From the NCBI RefSeq assembly GCF_030325625.1, contig NZ_JACAIS010000006.1, positions 274,339 through 338,338 of the forward strand: a stretch of DNA of 64,000 bases, written 5' to 3'. Every line of letters begins with the position of its first letter. Position 1 is the stretch's first letter. Shown piece after piece: positions 17,493-26,844 of the stretch. The notes under the pieces are model-generated. The model ran no database searches. It was not told the origin of the DNA and was given only the letters and a program-made list of their open reading frames with translations. Made by a program: the position numbers and the translations under genes. Origin of the DNA: Sphingobacterium sp. N143. Its GTDB lineage: Bacteria > Bacteroidota > Bacteroidia > Sphingobacteriales > Sphingobacteriaceae.

Positions 17493-18332
17493 ATGAATTC
17501 ATTGATAACAGCGGAAGCTTCGATATTAGCTTCACAAAAAACAAAAAAAATAACAGCTCGCAAAGAATTTATTAAAGTTGAAAAAAATATCAAACTGCAT
17601 GTAACGGACCTCGGAGAAGGAAACCCTATCGTTTTGATACATGGATGGCCCTTAAGTAATGCGATGTTTGAATACCAATATCATAGCCTAATAGAAAATG
17701 GATATCGGGTAATTTGCATTACTCTAAGAGGATTTGGAAAATCAGATAAACCTTATAGTAATTACAATTATGATGTTTTTGCGCAGGATATCCATATAAT
17801 AATTAAAAAATTAAATCTTCAAAATGTCACCTTAGGCGGCTTTTCTATGGGCGGAGCAATCGCAATCCATTATGTTGCAAAGTACAATAATCCTGTAATA
17901 CAAAAACTTGCTTTATTTGGAGCTGCGGCTCCGCAATGGACCGCACAAAATGACCCCTCGATCAATTTCACAAAAGAAAGTGTAAATGAATTAATTGCGC
18001 TAAGTAAGGTTAACAGACCAAAGCTCATAGAAAATTTTGGTAAGCTTTTCGCTGCTAACAATAATGCTTTACCACTTGGCATTACAAATTGGCTATATGG
18101 CATCAACATGGAAGCGTCTGCATATGCCACCACCCAGAGCTTAATAGCCTTACGTGATTCGGACCTGAGCAATGAACTCTCACAAATTAGTTTACCTACT
18201 GCTATTTTTCATGGTGAACTAGACGCAATTTGTAAATTCTCACTAGCCGAGCAAATCCATCGGGGAATCGCAAACTCTTATATAGTAAAATTTAGGAATA
18301 GTGGACATGGTTTATTTCTCGAAGAGAAATAA
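17493..18332 (+). CDS. Alpha/beta hydrolase with premature stop near the C-terminus
   Basis: This 279-residue alpha/beta hydrolase is of the esterase or cofactor-free haloperoxidase type. VLIHGWPLSN is the oxyanion region, GGFSMGG places the nucleophile at Ser118, and NSGHGLF places the catalytic His at about 272. The frame stops at TAA seven residues after that His. The same frame then continues as KFNSELIAFLQK before a second stop at 18369-18371, exactly the C-terminal helix this family normally has. A single base change could have created the first stop. The catalytic residues are intact, so the shortened enzyme may still work. It follows a SnoaL-like gene. Confidence 0.75.
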   Translation: MNSLITAEASILASQKTKKITARKEFIKVEKNIKLHVTDLGEGNPIVLIHGWPLSNAMFEYQYHSLIENGYRVICITLRGFGKSDKPYSNYNYDVFAQDIHIIIKKLNLQNVTLGGFSMGGAIAIHYVAKYNNPVIQKLALFGAAAPQWTAQNDPSINFTKESVNELIALSKVNRPKLIENFGKLFAANNNALPLGITNWLYGINMEASAYATTQSLIALRDSDLSNELSQISLPTAIFHGELDAICKFSLAEQIHRGIANSYIVKFRNSGHGLFLEEK

Positions 18333-18405
18333 AAATTTAATTCGGAATTGATTGCATTTTTGCAAAAGTAATACAGGGATATAAGATACGAAGTTATACA
18401 TTCAG

Positions 18406-18729
18406 ATGAATGATACATTATTGGGTAGGCGATATTTGATGTATTCAGGTATTCTCATCATCGAACTTTTTTTTGAAACAGACTGCTCAATGGTTTTTAC
18501 AGTCATCGAAGGAGGATCGTTAGCGCGAAGTGGTTATACCGAACGCGTCGATACCAACATTATAAAGCTCCGGACAAAGCTTTACCTTGTCACTTGGAAG
18601 GAACAATCAGGAGCCACTGTAACCCACATCGAAGATCATGAAAATGGAATTGCCTATTATAATATAACATTACCTGATGGCAGACTTTACACGATGCGAG
18701 GTACAATTTGGTTACTCGAAAACAAATAG
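18406..18729 (+). CDS. MoaF-related lipocalin-like protein
   Basis: This small protein of 107 residues resembles the C-terminal barrel domain of MoaF. The core segments are VFTVIEGG, YLVTWKEQSGATVTHIEDHE and GIAYYNITLPDGRLYTMRGT. Such single-domain proteins are probably small-ligand binders; a role in molybdenum cofactor synthesis is not implied by the domain alone. The start gives LLGRRYLMYSG, which fits the family N-terminus. It follows the truncated hydrolase gene and precedes a Fer4_19 gene in the same direction. Confidence 0.65.
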   Translation: MNDTLLGRRYLMYSGILIIELFFETDCSMVFTVIEGGSLARSGYTERVDTNIIKLRTKLYLVTWKEQSGATVTHIEDHENGIAYYNITLPDGRLYTMRGTIWLLENK

Positions 18730-18821
18730 TTTCTAAAAAAATTGCCCATCTACAAGCGTGATAGGCTTAAGCTAAATTACCTAATTACATTATCTAATCA
18801 ATAAAAATACGAAATACTACT

Positions 18822-19046
18822 ATGGAAATACATGAATATCCTAAAGAAGAAATCACGATTATCTGGAAACCACATTTATGCCAGCATGCGGGCATTTGCG
18901 TTCATACACTATCTAAAGTTTATAATCCAAAACAGCGTCCCTGGATCAAACCTGAAAATGCAAGCATACAGGAAATTATTGACCAAGTGGCCAAATGTCC
19001 CTCACAGGCATTAAGTATTAAAAAGAAGAATTCTAAGCAGGTTTAA
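18822..19046 (+). CDS. Divergent 4Fe-4S mono-cluster protein (Fer4_19)
   Basis: This 74-residue protein has the characteristic pattern WKPHLCQHAGICVHTLSKVY, then RPWIKPENA and QVAKCPSQALS. Cys20, Cys26 and Cys59 are the visible cluster ligands. Members of this family are usually encoded beside or fused to small GNAT proteins; their electron partner is unknown. Here the neighbour is instead a Crp/Fnr gene starting 11 bases downstream, so the cluster protein could take part in redox sensing. A decayed second copy lies at 32953-33176, next to a GNAT gene. Confidence 0.75.
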   Translation: MEIHEYPKEEITIIWKPHLCQHAGICVHTLSKVYNPKQRPWIKPENASIQEIIDQVAKCPSQALSIKKKNSKQV

Positions 19047-19057
19047 ATAGAAACGTG

Positions 19058-19648
19058 ATGTATTCTACCATCTTAAACAATATTTCTAAATACGTAACAT
19101 TAGACGCACAAGAAGAGTTGCTTTTTACCGGAATGCTCGTTTTTAAATCTATTCCAAAAAAAACAATTGTTCTTAAGGCTGGAGATATATGTGACTTTAA
19201 TGCCTACATACAGAAAGGCTGTATCCGTATTTTCTATATAGATGACAATGGATACGAAGTAACATTAGCTTTTGCAATACAAGATTGCTGGGTAAGCGAT
19301 GTGTGCTCATTTTACGAAAGGATTCCCTCCTTATTTTCAATCGAGACATTAGAAGAGACCGACATATATTTTCTATCCTCTCATGCTAAAGAGGAAATAT
19401 GCAAATCAATACCAAAACTTGAGGGAGTATTTTATAATCAAATAATACAGAATTTATCTACAACTCAAAAAAGACTGGTAAAAATTTTTACTACAACAGC
19501 TACTGAAAGGTATGTAGAATTTATTAGCGTATATCCATCAATCCTACGCAGAATACCTTTATATTATATTGCATCTTACTTAGGTATAACACAAGCCTTT
19601 TTAAGTAAAATTCGCAAAAACTTCACTAGAAAAAGTAGTATGAAATAA
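19058..19648 (+). CDS. Crp/Fnr-family regulator 4
   Basis: This Crp/Fnr protein of 196 residues has the sensor segment KKTIVLKAGDICDFNAYIQK and the helix-turn-helix YIASYLGITQAFLSKIRKNF. With the regulator encoded at 26224 it forms a second sub-type, sharing DCWxxDxCSFYE in the sensor domain and AFxSxIRK in place of ETLSRI in the recognition helix. The ATG is preferred to a GTG one codon upstream. It is probably co-transcribed with the Fer4_19 gene. Its ligand is unknown. Confidence 0.8.
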   Translation: MYSTILNNISKYVTLDAQEELLFTGMLVFKSIPKKTIVLKAGDICDFNAYIQKGCIRIFYIDDNGYEVTLAFAIQDCWVSDVCSFYERIPSLFSIETLEETDIYFLSSHAKEEICKSIPKLEGVFYNQIIQNLSTTQKRLVKIFTTTATERYVEFISVYPSILRRIPLYYIASYLGITQAFLSKIRKNFTRKSSMK

Positions 19649-20150
19649 GATTAATGGTATTCTGCTGACAGTCTTACAATAAACTATAACGGACGATTGA
19701 TTAACAGAATATATAGAAATACAAAAATCCTTTAGAAAGTAAAAAATCATGACACAGAGCATCCCAACTACTATAATAGCAAGTCGGTATAGTATTACGT
19801 TTAGAGCAGCACTATTGCTAATCCAAATCTTGTTTTTCCTATCGTATTTGTCATTACTATTTATAGGAATAGAAAAATACAGGCTGGACGTACGTCAACA
19901 CAGTATCATACAAAAATGACAATTAAAAAGATTATTCTCTTATTAATAGTCATTTAACAAAATTTTCTCTTCTTAAGACTTACAATAATACGAAGGACGG
20001 AAATTATTCCATATAGTAAAGCTCCAGTGCACTGTATCAGAGAATTAAAAACAGCTCTGCTCTTCAGCAAGCGAAGAGTCCTACCAATCGTTTGTAGGTG
20101 TATTCCAAACGTAACTGATTCATGCAATAAAAAAGTTTAGGGAATTAGTA
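19649..20150. other. Intergenic region with one small open frame
   Basis: It contains the small membrane-type frame listed separately. The rest shows a minor dyad (CTCTTC and GAAGAG) near 20060-20080 and nothing else recognisable. Confidence 0.4.
19749..19919 (+). CDS. Possible 56-aa single-pass membrane peptide
   Basis: An ATG frame of 56 codons encodes a polar N-terminus (MTQSIPTTIIASRYS), a hydrophobic stretch of about 22 residues (ALLLIQILFFLSYLSLLFIG) and a basic tail. The composition suits a small membrane protein, but no homologue is recognised and it could be the stub of a lost gene. Confidence 0.3.
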   Translation: MTQSIPTTIIASRYSITFRAALLLIQILFFLSYLSLLFIGIEKYRLDVRQHSIIQK

Positions 20151-21023
20151 TTAAAAGAGCGATTGACGAAACTGTTCAGGTGAAATTTTGCTGTATTTTT
20201 TAAAAAACTTTGTAAAGTTGGTAGGTTCGTTAAATCCTAATTTGTATGCAATCTGCTTGATTTGGAGTGAAGGGTCAATAAGCATCCGCTTACTCTCCAT
20301 TAATAAAGACTCTTGAATAATTACTTTGGGTGATTTACCAAAATGCAACTCACAAAATTTCTGAAGGCATCGAATACTTATGTCGAGCTCTTTAGCAAAA
20401 TATGATACTGTTGATTGTTTTCCGACATAAACCTCGACTAATCTCTTAAATTGTAAAGCATATAGCAATTCCCTATTTTTTCTCGTGGAGTAGTCAAAAT
20501 TACCTCTTATAACCCTTACTAAAAATAATAATAAGGTCGAAAGATGATTTTGTAATAAGTTCTCTTGCAATGTATCATATGGATTTGACAATTCCTGCTT
20601 AATCATATGAATCATCAGATCAACTTTCTCCCGTTTATCATCATCCAAATGAAATGGACAGTCAAATGATAACTCATTTAGAAACCTTGAAATTTCTGAT
20701 AAAAAATAGTGAGGAGATTTATGCAATAAAAAATCCTCGGCAAAAGCTATAATAACACCCTCTGAATCAAAACCTGGAAGAAAAGCATGGACTTGATTAG
20801 GCCTAATAATTAAAAAATCGCCTTGCTTAATTTCGCATACCTGAAAGTCAAGTAGGTGCTTCAAAACCCCTTGTGTTACAAAAAACAAAATATAGAAATT
20901 GGTACGATGAGGCTTAACTACGCTTCCTTTTCCTTTGCGTAATCGCTCAGACAAAGAAATAATGTGTATCTTCTGTCTCTCATTACTGATAGGAGTAAAA
21001 TTAAAAGTCTCGATTTGTCTCAT
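20151..21023 (-). CDS. AraC-family transcriptional regulator
   Basis: This AraC-type regulator of 290 residues has an N-terminal cupin-like sensing domain (about 1-150, with LKHLLDFQVCEIKQGDFLII and the HAFLPG segment). The C-terminal double helix-turn-helix (about 190-288) includes AKELDISIRCLQKFCELHFG and KQIAYKLGFNEPTNFTKFFK. It lies 150 bases downstream of an amidohydrolase gene on the same strand and may regulate that gene and the isochorismatase gene ahead of it. Confidence 0.85.
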   Translation of the reverse strand: MRQIETFNFTPISNERQKIHIISLSERLRKGKGSVVKPHRTNFYILFFVTQGVLKHLLDFQVCEIKQGDFLIIRPNQVHAFLPGFDSEGVIIAFAEDFLLHKSPHYFLSEISRFLNELSFDCPFHLDDDKREKVDLMIHMIKQELSNPYDTLQENLLQNHLSTLLLFLVRVIRGNFDYSTRKNRELLYALQFKRLVEVYVGKQSTVSYFAKELDISIRCLQKFCELHFGKSPKVIIQESLLMESKRMLIDPSLQIKQIAYKLGFNEPTNFTKFFKKYSKISPEQFRQSLF

Positions 21024-21173
21024 AAACCCATCAATGAGTTAGCTATACATTTATAATCATACTTTTCCATTTTTAACTTACTTTATCATAAAATTCAGAT
21101 TACTAAATTATTCTTCTGTTACTTTGCCGATTACTCAAAGCTTTTACCATTGTATCTATGTTTAATATGTGAT

Positions 21174-22949
21174 TTAATTATTTTGATAACCACCATAGTA
21201 TTTAACTGGGCTCCATGAAGGAATAACGGGTAGTGGTGTTGGAGCGTAATTGCTGTATTCGTTATTCGCAAATACTATTTTACCATCAACGATGGTTAAT
21301 TGGCTTGTAATATTTTTTATCTGATCATCTGATACTGCAAAATAATCCTTTTCTAGGATCACTAAATCAGCGAAATAACCTTTTGCAATTTTACCTTTTT
21401 TCTCTTCCTTTATTAATTCGTAACCTTTATGAGTCGCTAGTCGCAATGCTGTAGTCCTATCTAATACGTTTTCTTTTGCCATAATTTGATTTCCCCCTAT
21501 GGTTTTACCAGTAGTAATCCAATAGAGTGCAACCCAAAGATTATAAGAGGCTACACGTGTTCCATCGGTTCCCAATCCTACGGGTATTCCTAATTCCAAC
21601 ATTCTTTTGACAGGTGGAGAATTTAAAGCTAGCTTTTTACCATAACGCTGAACAAAAATTTCTCCCTGATAGGCCATTCTATGTTGAATAGCGACTCCGC
21701 CGCCGAGTAACTTGATACGTTGCAAATTCTCCTCACTTACTGTTTCAGCGTGATCAACCAACCAAACTAAGCCATCGAGGGGGGATTCTTTGTCGACCCT
21801 TTCAATTACATCCAAAAATCGAGAGATACTTTCGTTGTATGTGGCATGTAGTCGGAAGGGCCATCTGTTTTTGATAAGTAGGCGTATTACTCTTTCTAAT
21901 TGAAACTCCATAACAGGAGTAAGTTCTGGCCTTGGAAATAAAAAATTTTCAAAATCAGCAGCATCACCTACAATATTTTCCCCTCCTCCAGCAGCATGAT
22001 AATCAACTTTATTCGTAGGTTTCTCAGCATGCAACTCTATCATACCTATCCATTTCTTGTAATCTTCAAATTCACTTCCCTTTTTTTGTGCAAATAAAAA
22101 ATAGGGTAAACGAACAGTAATTTTTCCTTGTTTACTCAATTCGCCTGTTATACTGTAATCGTCAGGGAAATTTTGAAAACCTCCACCAGCGTCCATCACT
22201 CCAGTCACTCCAAGTCGATTCATCTCACTCATAAACTGAATGGTAGAATTTAATTCCTCAACCTTAGTGAGATTAGGTAATTTAGCTAATGTGGAATACA
22301 GAATAAATGCATTAGGCTCAGCAACTAACAAACCCGTTGGATTTCCATTTATATCTCTTTGTATTAACCCTTCGGACGGGTTATCTATATTGGCCGTTAT
22401 GTTTAACGCCTTTAACCCAGCTTGATTTAACCAAGCTTTGCCATACAAATACAATATAAATGTAGGAACATTACCAGTAGCTTCATTTATTTCTTCTATG
22501 GTTGGAAGCCTTTTTTCCTCAAACTGATATTCATTCCATCCTCCCACAACGCGTACCCATTGACCATTTGGTGTACGCTGGGACTGCTCTTTTAGCATCT
22601 CTAATGCGCGTTTGATCGACTTTACACCATCCCACCTTAATTCAGAATTGTAGAAACGACCTGCCCGTATCATGTGCATATGACTATCAAACAAGCCTGG
22701 GATGACACGTTTACCTTTTGCATCAATAACTTTGGTCTTTTTCCCCTTTAATTTAAGAATTTGCTCATTTGTGCCAGTCCTCAAAATTCTATTTGCAGAA
22801 ATAGCTAAAGCTTGAACTTCAGAATTTTTTTCATCTAAAGTAGAAATTTTCCCATTTGCTATAATAATATCGGCATGCTGTGCGTATAGCATCGATACGT
22901 TATAAAGAAAAGCGATAAGGAAAATGCTTTTAATTATTTTCATAATCAT
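21174..22949 (-). CDS. Exported metal-dependent amidohydrolase (YtcJ type)
   Basis: This amidohydrolase_3-type enzyme of about 590 residues is preceded by a signal peptide (MKIIKSIFLIAFLYNVSMLY, then AQ). It would hydrolyse an amide-like bond with a metal centre in the periplasm. IPGLFDSHMHMIRAG contains the HxH metal pair, FRLHATYNES and LVDHAETVSE supply further ligands, and GLGTDGTRVASYN contains the catalytic Asp. The C-terminal GKIAKGYFADLVIL closes the composite beta-sandwich. A second in-frame ATG two codons downstream is an equally good start. It follows a secreted isochorismatase-like gene by 51 bases, so both may act on the same amide or ester. Confidence 0.8.
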   Translation of the reverse strand: MIMKIIKSIFLIAFLYNVSMLYAQHADIIIANGKISTLDEKNSEVQALAISANRILRTGTNEQILKLKGKKTKVIDAKGKRVIPGLFDSHMHMIRAGRFYNSELRWDGVKSIKRALEMLKEQSQRTPNGQWVRVVGGWNEYQFEEKRLPTIEEINEATGNVPTFILYLYGKAWLNQAGLKALNITANIDNPSEGLIQRDINGNPTGLLVAEPNAFILYSTLAKLPNLTKVEELNSTIQFMSEMNRLGVTGVMDAGGGFQNFPDDYSITGELSKQGKITVRLPYFLFAQKKGSEFEDYKKWIGMIELHAEKPTNKVDYHAAGGGENIVGDAADFENFLFPRPELTPVMEFQLERVIRLLIKNRWPFRLHATYNESISRFLDVIERVDKESPLDGLVWLVDHAETVSEENLQRIKLLGGGVAIQHRMAYQGEIFVQRYGKKLALNSPPVKRMLELGIPVGLGTDGTRVASYNLWVALYWITTGKTIGGNQIMAKENVLDRTTALRLATHKGYELIKEEKKGKIAKGYFADLVILEKDYFAVSDDQIKNITSQLTIVDGKIVFANNEYSNYAPTPLPVIPSWSPVKYYGGYQNN

Positions 22950-23000
22950 CTATTTATTAAAAAGGCAGATTTAACCCTGCCTTTAAGTTATTACTGTTTC

Positions 23001-23690
23001 TTAATGCTTTAACATTTCTCTTGCATATTGAACTCCTACGCCGTAAGCACCTCCATACTTAACGACCAAGTCGTTAACAGGCTTATATGTCTCTTGACGA
23101 GCCCAATCCCTTTGAAGTTCCAATAAATACTGCAATGAAGTAATTGGTTTTGCTCCTGCCTGAACCATACGTACTATTGACTGCTCATGAGCTTCTTTTG
23201 AAACATCTCCAGACGCATCGGTAATAACGTAAACATCATATCCCTCACTAATAGCCGATAGAACCGGGCCGACTATACAAACACTCGTCCATAATCCTGC
23301 CATTACTATCTTCTTTTTACCTTTACCTGTGATTGCTTTGTGCGCATTTACATCTTCCCAAGTATTCATAGTTGTCCTATCAATATAACCAGAAGTTGAT
23401 TCAGGATAGAATTCTTGTATTTCTGGGAATACTGGGCCACTGAATGACTTTTCAGCAACAGTGGTCACAACAGTAGGCACATTAAAAATTTTTGATGCAC
23501 CAGCCACTAGTCCGACATTATTTCTCAATTCTGTCGTCGAAATATTATGTGTAGCAAATGCCATTTGACCTTCGTGATCAATCAAAAGTAATGAGTGATT
23601 GGTTGGATTTAATAATTCAGGACTCGGTTTTTGAGCATAAACAGCAACTGAAGCCAAGCCCAACACAAATGATAAGATAACTTTTTTCAT
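23001..23690 (-). CDS. Secreted isochorismatase-like cysteine hydrolase
   Basis: This 229-residue member of the isochorismatase/nicotinamidase superfamily has an N-terminal signal peptide (MKKVILSFVLGLASVAVYAQ), unlike the two cytoplasmic paralogues in this window. The catalytic triad is visible as Asp in LLIDHEGQM, Lys in GKKKIVMAG and Cys in LWTSVCIVGP. The downstream segment ITDASGDVSKEAHEQSIVRM is typical of the family branch often annotated as hydrolases of unknown substrate. It is the first gene of an operon with the amidohydrolase. A TTTAACTAGTTAAA palindrome with a -7-like octamer lies about 200 bases upstream. Confidence 0.8.
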   Translation of the reverse strand: MKKVILSFVLGLASVAVYAQKPSPELLNPTNHSLLLIDHEGQMAFATHNISTTELRNNVGLVAGASKIFNVPTVVTTVAEKSFSGPVFPEIQEFYPESTSGYIDRTTMNTWEDVNAHKAITGKGKKKIVMAGLWTSVCIVGPVLSAISEGYDVYVITDASGDVSKEAHEQSIVRMVQAGAKPITSLQYLLELQRDWARQETYKPVNDLVVKYGGAYGVGVQYAREMLKH

Positions 23691-24065
23691 TTTTTATATA
23701 TTTAATTTGATTACAAATAATTTTAATCCATTGTACTATTAACAAACAGCTTTTTAAACGCCTCTCTTACACATACCCACAACAATTATAAACTTTTAAT
23801 CACCTATAGGTAATTGCATCCATTGGAATAAGCATCGCAAATCTCACAGGACAAATAGACCAATTTCATAGGCATTAGTAGTATCACAAAGTTCCAGTAT
23901 TATAAACTAAAACTTGTTTAACTAGTTAAAGATCGGCTTATTAAATATCTATCCTGAAGGACGATAGATTTGCAAATAGAGGATTTACACGTTAAAAAGA
24001 GGGCTTTGCTCCCTTATACTATAAGATCACTTTGAAGATAATGGATGTTTTAAGTGAAATATGAT
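23691..24065. other. Intergenic region with palindromic promoter
   Basis: No gene is seen. The palindrome-type promoter for the isochorismatase/amidohydrolase operon is listed separately. Confidence 0.5.
23887..23930 (-). promoter_or_regulatory. Palindromic operator and -7-like element for the isochorismatase operon
   Basis: TTTAACTAGTTAAA (23917-23930) has the same core as the 32-bp palindrome at 4506-4537. On the minus strand the octamer GAACTTTG (one mismatch to TAnnTTTG) starts 29.5 nt from its centre, the same spacing as at the KOW gene. Confidence 0.4.
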
Positions 24066-25085
24066 CTATCGCTCATTGACCCTGGGAATTACTTCTTCGC
24101 CTATAATTTTAATAGATTGTAATAATTGTTCATGATTGAGACCTGCATTATCCATTTGGAATGTAAAGCGATCTACTCCTCCCAGCGCTTCACTATGCCT
24201 AAGTATTTTGGCAGCAACCTGTTCGGGTCCTCCCACTACAAGTGCTCCTTTTGGCGCAATCATCCTTTCAAAAGCTTCCTTTGTGACAGGAGGCCAGCCC
24301 CGCTCCCTGCCTGCTTTAGTCCACAATTCAGCATATCCTGGATAGTATTCAACAATGGCTTCTTCATCTGTTCGTGATACATAACCTGGTGAATGTAGTC
24401 CCACCGAAAGTTGATCCGGCCTAAAACCGGCTTCATGGCCAGCTTTTCTATATAAGTCAACTAATGGGCGAAAACGAGCGGTATCTCCGCCTATCACGGC
24501 TACCATTAATGGAAGTCCAAGCTTTCCAGCTCTAACAAATGACTCTGGAGTCCCCCCTACCCCCAACCAAACTGGTAACTTTTTTTGAATAGACCTGGGA
24601 TAGACAGGCTGATTAACCAACGAAGAACGGTATTTGCCTGACCACGTAACAAATTCATTCTCTCGGATAGCTAAGAGGAGTTCCAGTTTCTCATTGAAAA
24701 GCTCGTCATAATCACCTAAATTATACCCGAAGAGTGGAAATGATTCGATAGCAGAGCCTCTTCCTACGATAAGCTCTGCCCTTCCTTTTGAAATCAGATC
24801 TAAAGTCGCAAAATTTTGGTAAACTCGTACAGGGTCCGATGTACTGAGAACCGTAACAGCACTTGTTAAACGTATTCTCTCTGTCCTAGCAGCAGCAGCA
24901 GCAAGAATTACCGCCGGTGCGGAATCCAGAAATCCCTTTTTATGATGTTCACCGATACCATATATTGCAAGTCCCGACAAGTCGGCCCTTACAATTCGTT
25001 CCAATAATTGTTCCATAGCATCAACACTTTGAAGCGTTTTATTACCGTAAAGAGCTGAAGCAAAACTATCAATTCCTATTTCCAT
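24066..25085 (-). CDS. LLM-class flavin-dependent oxidoreductase
   Basis: This 339-residue TIM-barrel protein belongs to the bacterial luciferase-like family, which uses reduced FMN or F420 for monooxygenation or reduction. The recognisable segments are YGIGEHHKKGFLDSAPAVIL, RIRLTSAVTVLSTSDPVRVY, DLISKGRAELIVGRGS and PVWLGVGGTPESFVRAGKLG. No signal peptide is present. It starts 47 bases after a pirin gene on the same strand, and such pairs are common in oxidative or xenobiotic responses. Codons are visibly richer in G and C in places than in the neighbours, which may hint at acquisition from elsewhere. Confidence 0.82.
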   Translation of the reverse strand: MEIGIDSFASALYGNKTLQSVDAMEQLLERIVRADLSGLAIYGIGEHHKKGFLDSAPAVILAAAAARTERIRLTSAVTVLSTSDPVRVYQNFATLDLISKGRAELIVGRGSAIESFPLFGYNLGDYDELFNEKLELLLAIRENEFVTWSGKYRSSLVNQPVYPRSIQKKLPVWLGVGGTPESFVRAGKLGLPLMVAVIGGDTARFRPLVDLYRKAGHEAGFRPDQLSVGLHSPGYVSRTDEEAIVEYYPGYAELWTKAGRERGWPPVTKEAFERMIAPKGALVVGGPEQVAAKILRHSEALGGVDRFTFQMDNAGLNHEQLLQSIKIIGEEVIPRVNER

Positions 25086-25132
25086 ATTTTATAATCTCGA
25101 TGTACAAATGTATTTGAGGAAAGAATTTACGG

Positions 25133-26047
25133 CTAAGATAGGTGATTTGGTGAGGGGCCTCCGGCAGGCTTGCTTTTATCCTCTGGTAAAGGAACAAACT
25201 CTTGATTGTCCATTGGAGGTAGAATAATACGTCCTTGCTTCCAATCCTCTTTCGCTTGTTCGATCCTTTCCTTTTTGCTAGAAACAAAATTCCACCATAT
25301 AAATCTCTCACCGAGATGTTCTCCACCGAGCATCATGACAGTACTTTGCTCTTTAGCGATTAGCAAAGGATCTATACCCTTTGTAAAAACGAGTAACTGA
25401 CCAGATTTATAAATAATACCGTTAACTTCAAGACTCCCCCTCACAATATATGCCCCTCTTTCACTATGTCCGACTGGTAGGCCAAAATGTGCTCCTTGAT
25501 CCAATTCAACATGGACGTAAAATAAGGGGGAATGTGTTTTGACCTCACTTGTCAGGCCATAAGCATCACCTGCAATCAGCCGCATCCAGACCCCTTTGTC
25601 TGTAAACACAGGTAACTGAGTGGGCTTATAATTTGTGAATGATGGATCGCTTTCTTCCTCTTTTTCCGGAAGTGCCACCCAAGTCTGTATCATCTCAAGT
25701 TTACCTCCTGCAAGCATTACAGGGTCTTCAAAGCGCTCACTATGAACTATCCCTTTACCAGCTGTCATCCAATTTACTTCTCCAGGAGTAATTATTTGCT
25801 CTACACCTAAACTATCTCTATGGGTCACCATACCGCTAAAGAGGTAACTTACTGTAGATAAACCGATATGTGGATGAGGTAATACATCCAAACTTCTTAT
25901 AGACTCTATTGGAATATTCAAGGGGCCTCCATGATCCATAAAAATAAAAGGACCAATCATTCTACGGAGTTGGTAAGGCAATATCCGCTTAACAGCAAAA
26001 CCTTCTGAAATTTGAGCCATTCTGGCTTCTATAACAATATCTAACAT
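25133..26047 (-). CDS. Pirin-family bicupin protein
   Basis: This is a complete pirin-like protein of 304 residues. The N-terminal cupin has the metal-binding motif LPHPHIGLSTVSYLFSG and, further on, GKGIVHSER, which give the expected His-His-His-Glu set. The second cupin contains GAYIVRGSLEVNGIIYKSGQ. Bacterial pirins include quercetinases and regulators of metabolic enzymes; the sequence does not distinguish them. It is probably the first gene of an operon with the LLM oxidoreductase. It ends with a proline- and lysine-rich tail. Confidence 0.85.
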   Translation of the reverse strand: MLDIVIEARMAQISEGFAVKRILPYQLRRMIGPFIFMDHGGPLNIPIESIRSLDVLPHPHIGLSTVSYLFSGMVTHRDSLGVEQIITPGEVNWMTAGKGIVHSERFEDPVMLAGGKLEMIQTWVALPEKEEESDPSFTNYKPTQLPVFTDKGVWMRLIAGDAYGLTSEVKTHSPLFYVHVELDQGAHFGLPVGHSERGAYIVRGSLEVNGIIYKSGQLLVFTKGIDPLLIAKEQSTVMMLGGEHLGERFIWWNFVSSKKERIEQAKEDWKQGRIILPPMDNQEFVPLPEDKSKPAGGPSPNHLS

Positions 26048-26223
26048 ATAACAGAAAATTAAAACTTAACATGAAATAATATAAATTTCGTAATGTTCAT
26101 TTTAAAAGCACATTCAACAAAATTATATCCTGGAAATATTTAAGAATACCTGATATTCAAGTTCCCAGATTGATTAAAAATAGTAAATCCGATATTTGAT
26201 GTAATTGATTAATTTTACACATC

Positions 26224-26844
26224 CTATAGGATATTCATAATTAATGTATTCAACAATATTATATATTTGTTGCCACAGAGCCTTTTTCTAATGGTACTAA
26301 TAAATGCAGGAGATACACCTAAATATGAAGCGATATAGTATTGTGGTACTCTAGCTGGAACTGAAGGATACATTTTTATAAATTCTAGATAACGTTCGGT
26401 CGCAGATTTAAGAATCATATTCACTAGCCTATTTTGAAAAACGGATAAATTTCGTTGCACTAATAATCTAAAGCTTCTTTCAAGCTTCGGAATTTTAGCA
26501 AATAATTTCTCCTTAGTTTCTAAGGTAAATACATACATTTCAGTATCTTCTAGGGTTTCTATGGTAAAATCTGAAATACTTTTCTCATAAAAAGAACATA
26601 TATCAGTTATCCAACAATCCTCTATCGCAAAAGACAACGTTACTTCACAACCACTTTGATCCATATAATAAACACGGGCACAGCCTTTTTTTATGAAACC
26701 TTCAAACTGACATATATCACCTTCATGGTGAATAATCGTTTTTTTAGGTATCATCCTTAATTCCAGCACACTTTCAAAAAAACGTTTTTCATCAGTGGTT
26801 AGCGACGTAAATCTGGAAATGTTATTTAAAATCATATCGTCCAT
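26224..26844 (-). CDS. Crp/Fnr-family regulator 5
   Basis: This Crp/Fnr protein of 206 residues is closest to the regulator encoded at 19058 (KKTIIHHEGDICQFEGFIKK in the sensor domain, YIASYLGVSPAFISTIRKRL in the helix-turn-helix). It carries about 18 extra hydrophobic residues at the C-terminus (KYIILLNTLIMNIL), which are probably an extension by mutation of an ancestral stop, because they do not fit the family. It is transcribed toward the pirin gene and follows an isochorismatase gene on the same strand. Confidence 0.78.
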   Translation of the reverse strand: MDDMILNNISRFTSLTTDEKRFFESVLELRMIPKKTIIHHEGDICQFEGFIKKGCARVYYMDQSGCEVTLSFAIEDCWITDICSFYEKSISDFTIETLEDTEMYVFTLETKEKLFAKIPKLERSFRLLVQRNLSVFQNRLVNMILKSATERYLEFIKMYPSVPARVPQYYIASYLGVSPAFISTIRKRLCGNKYIILLNTLIMNIL

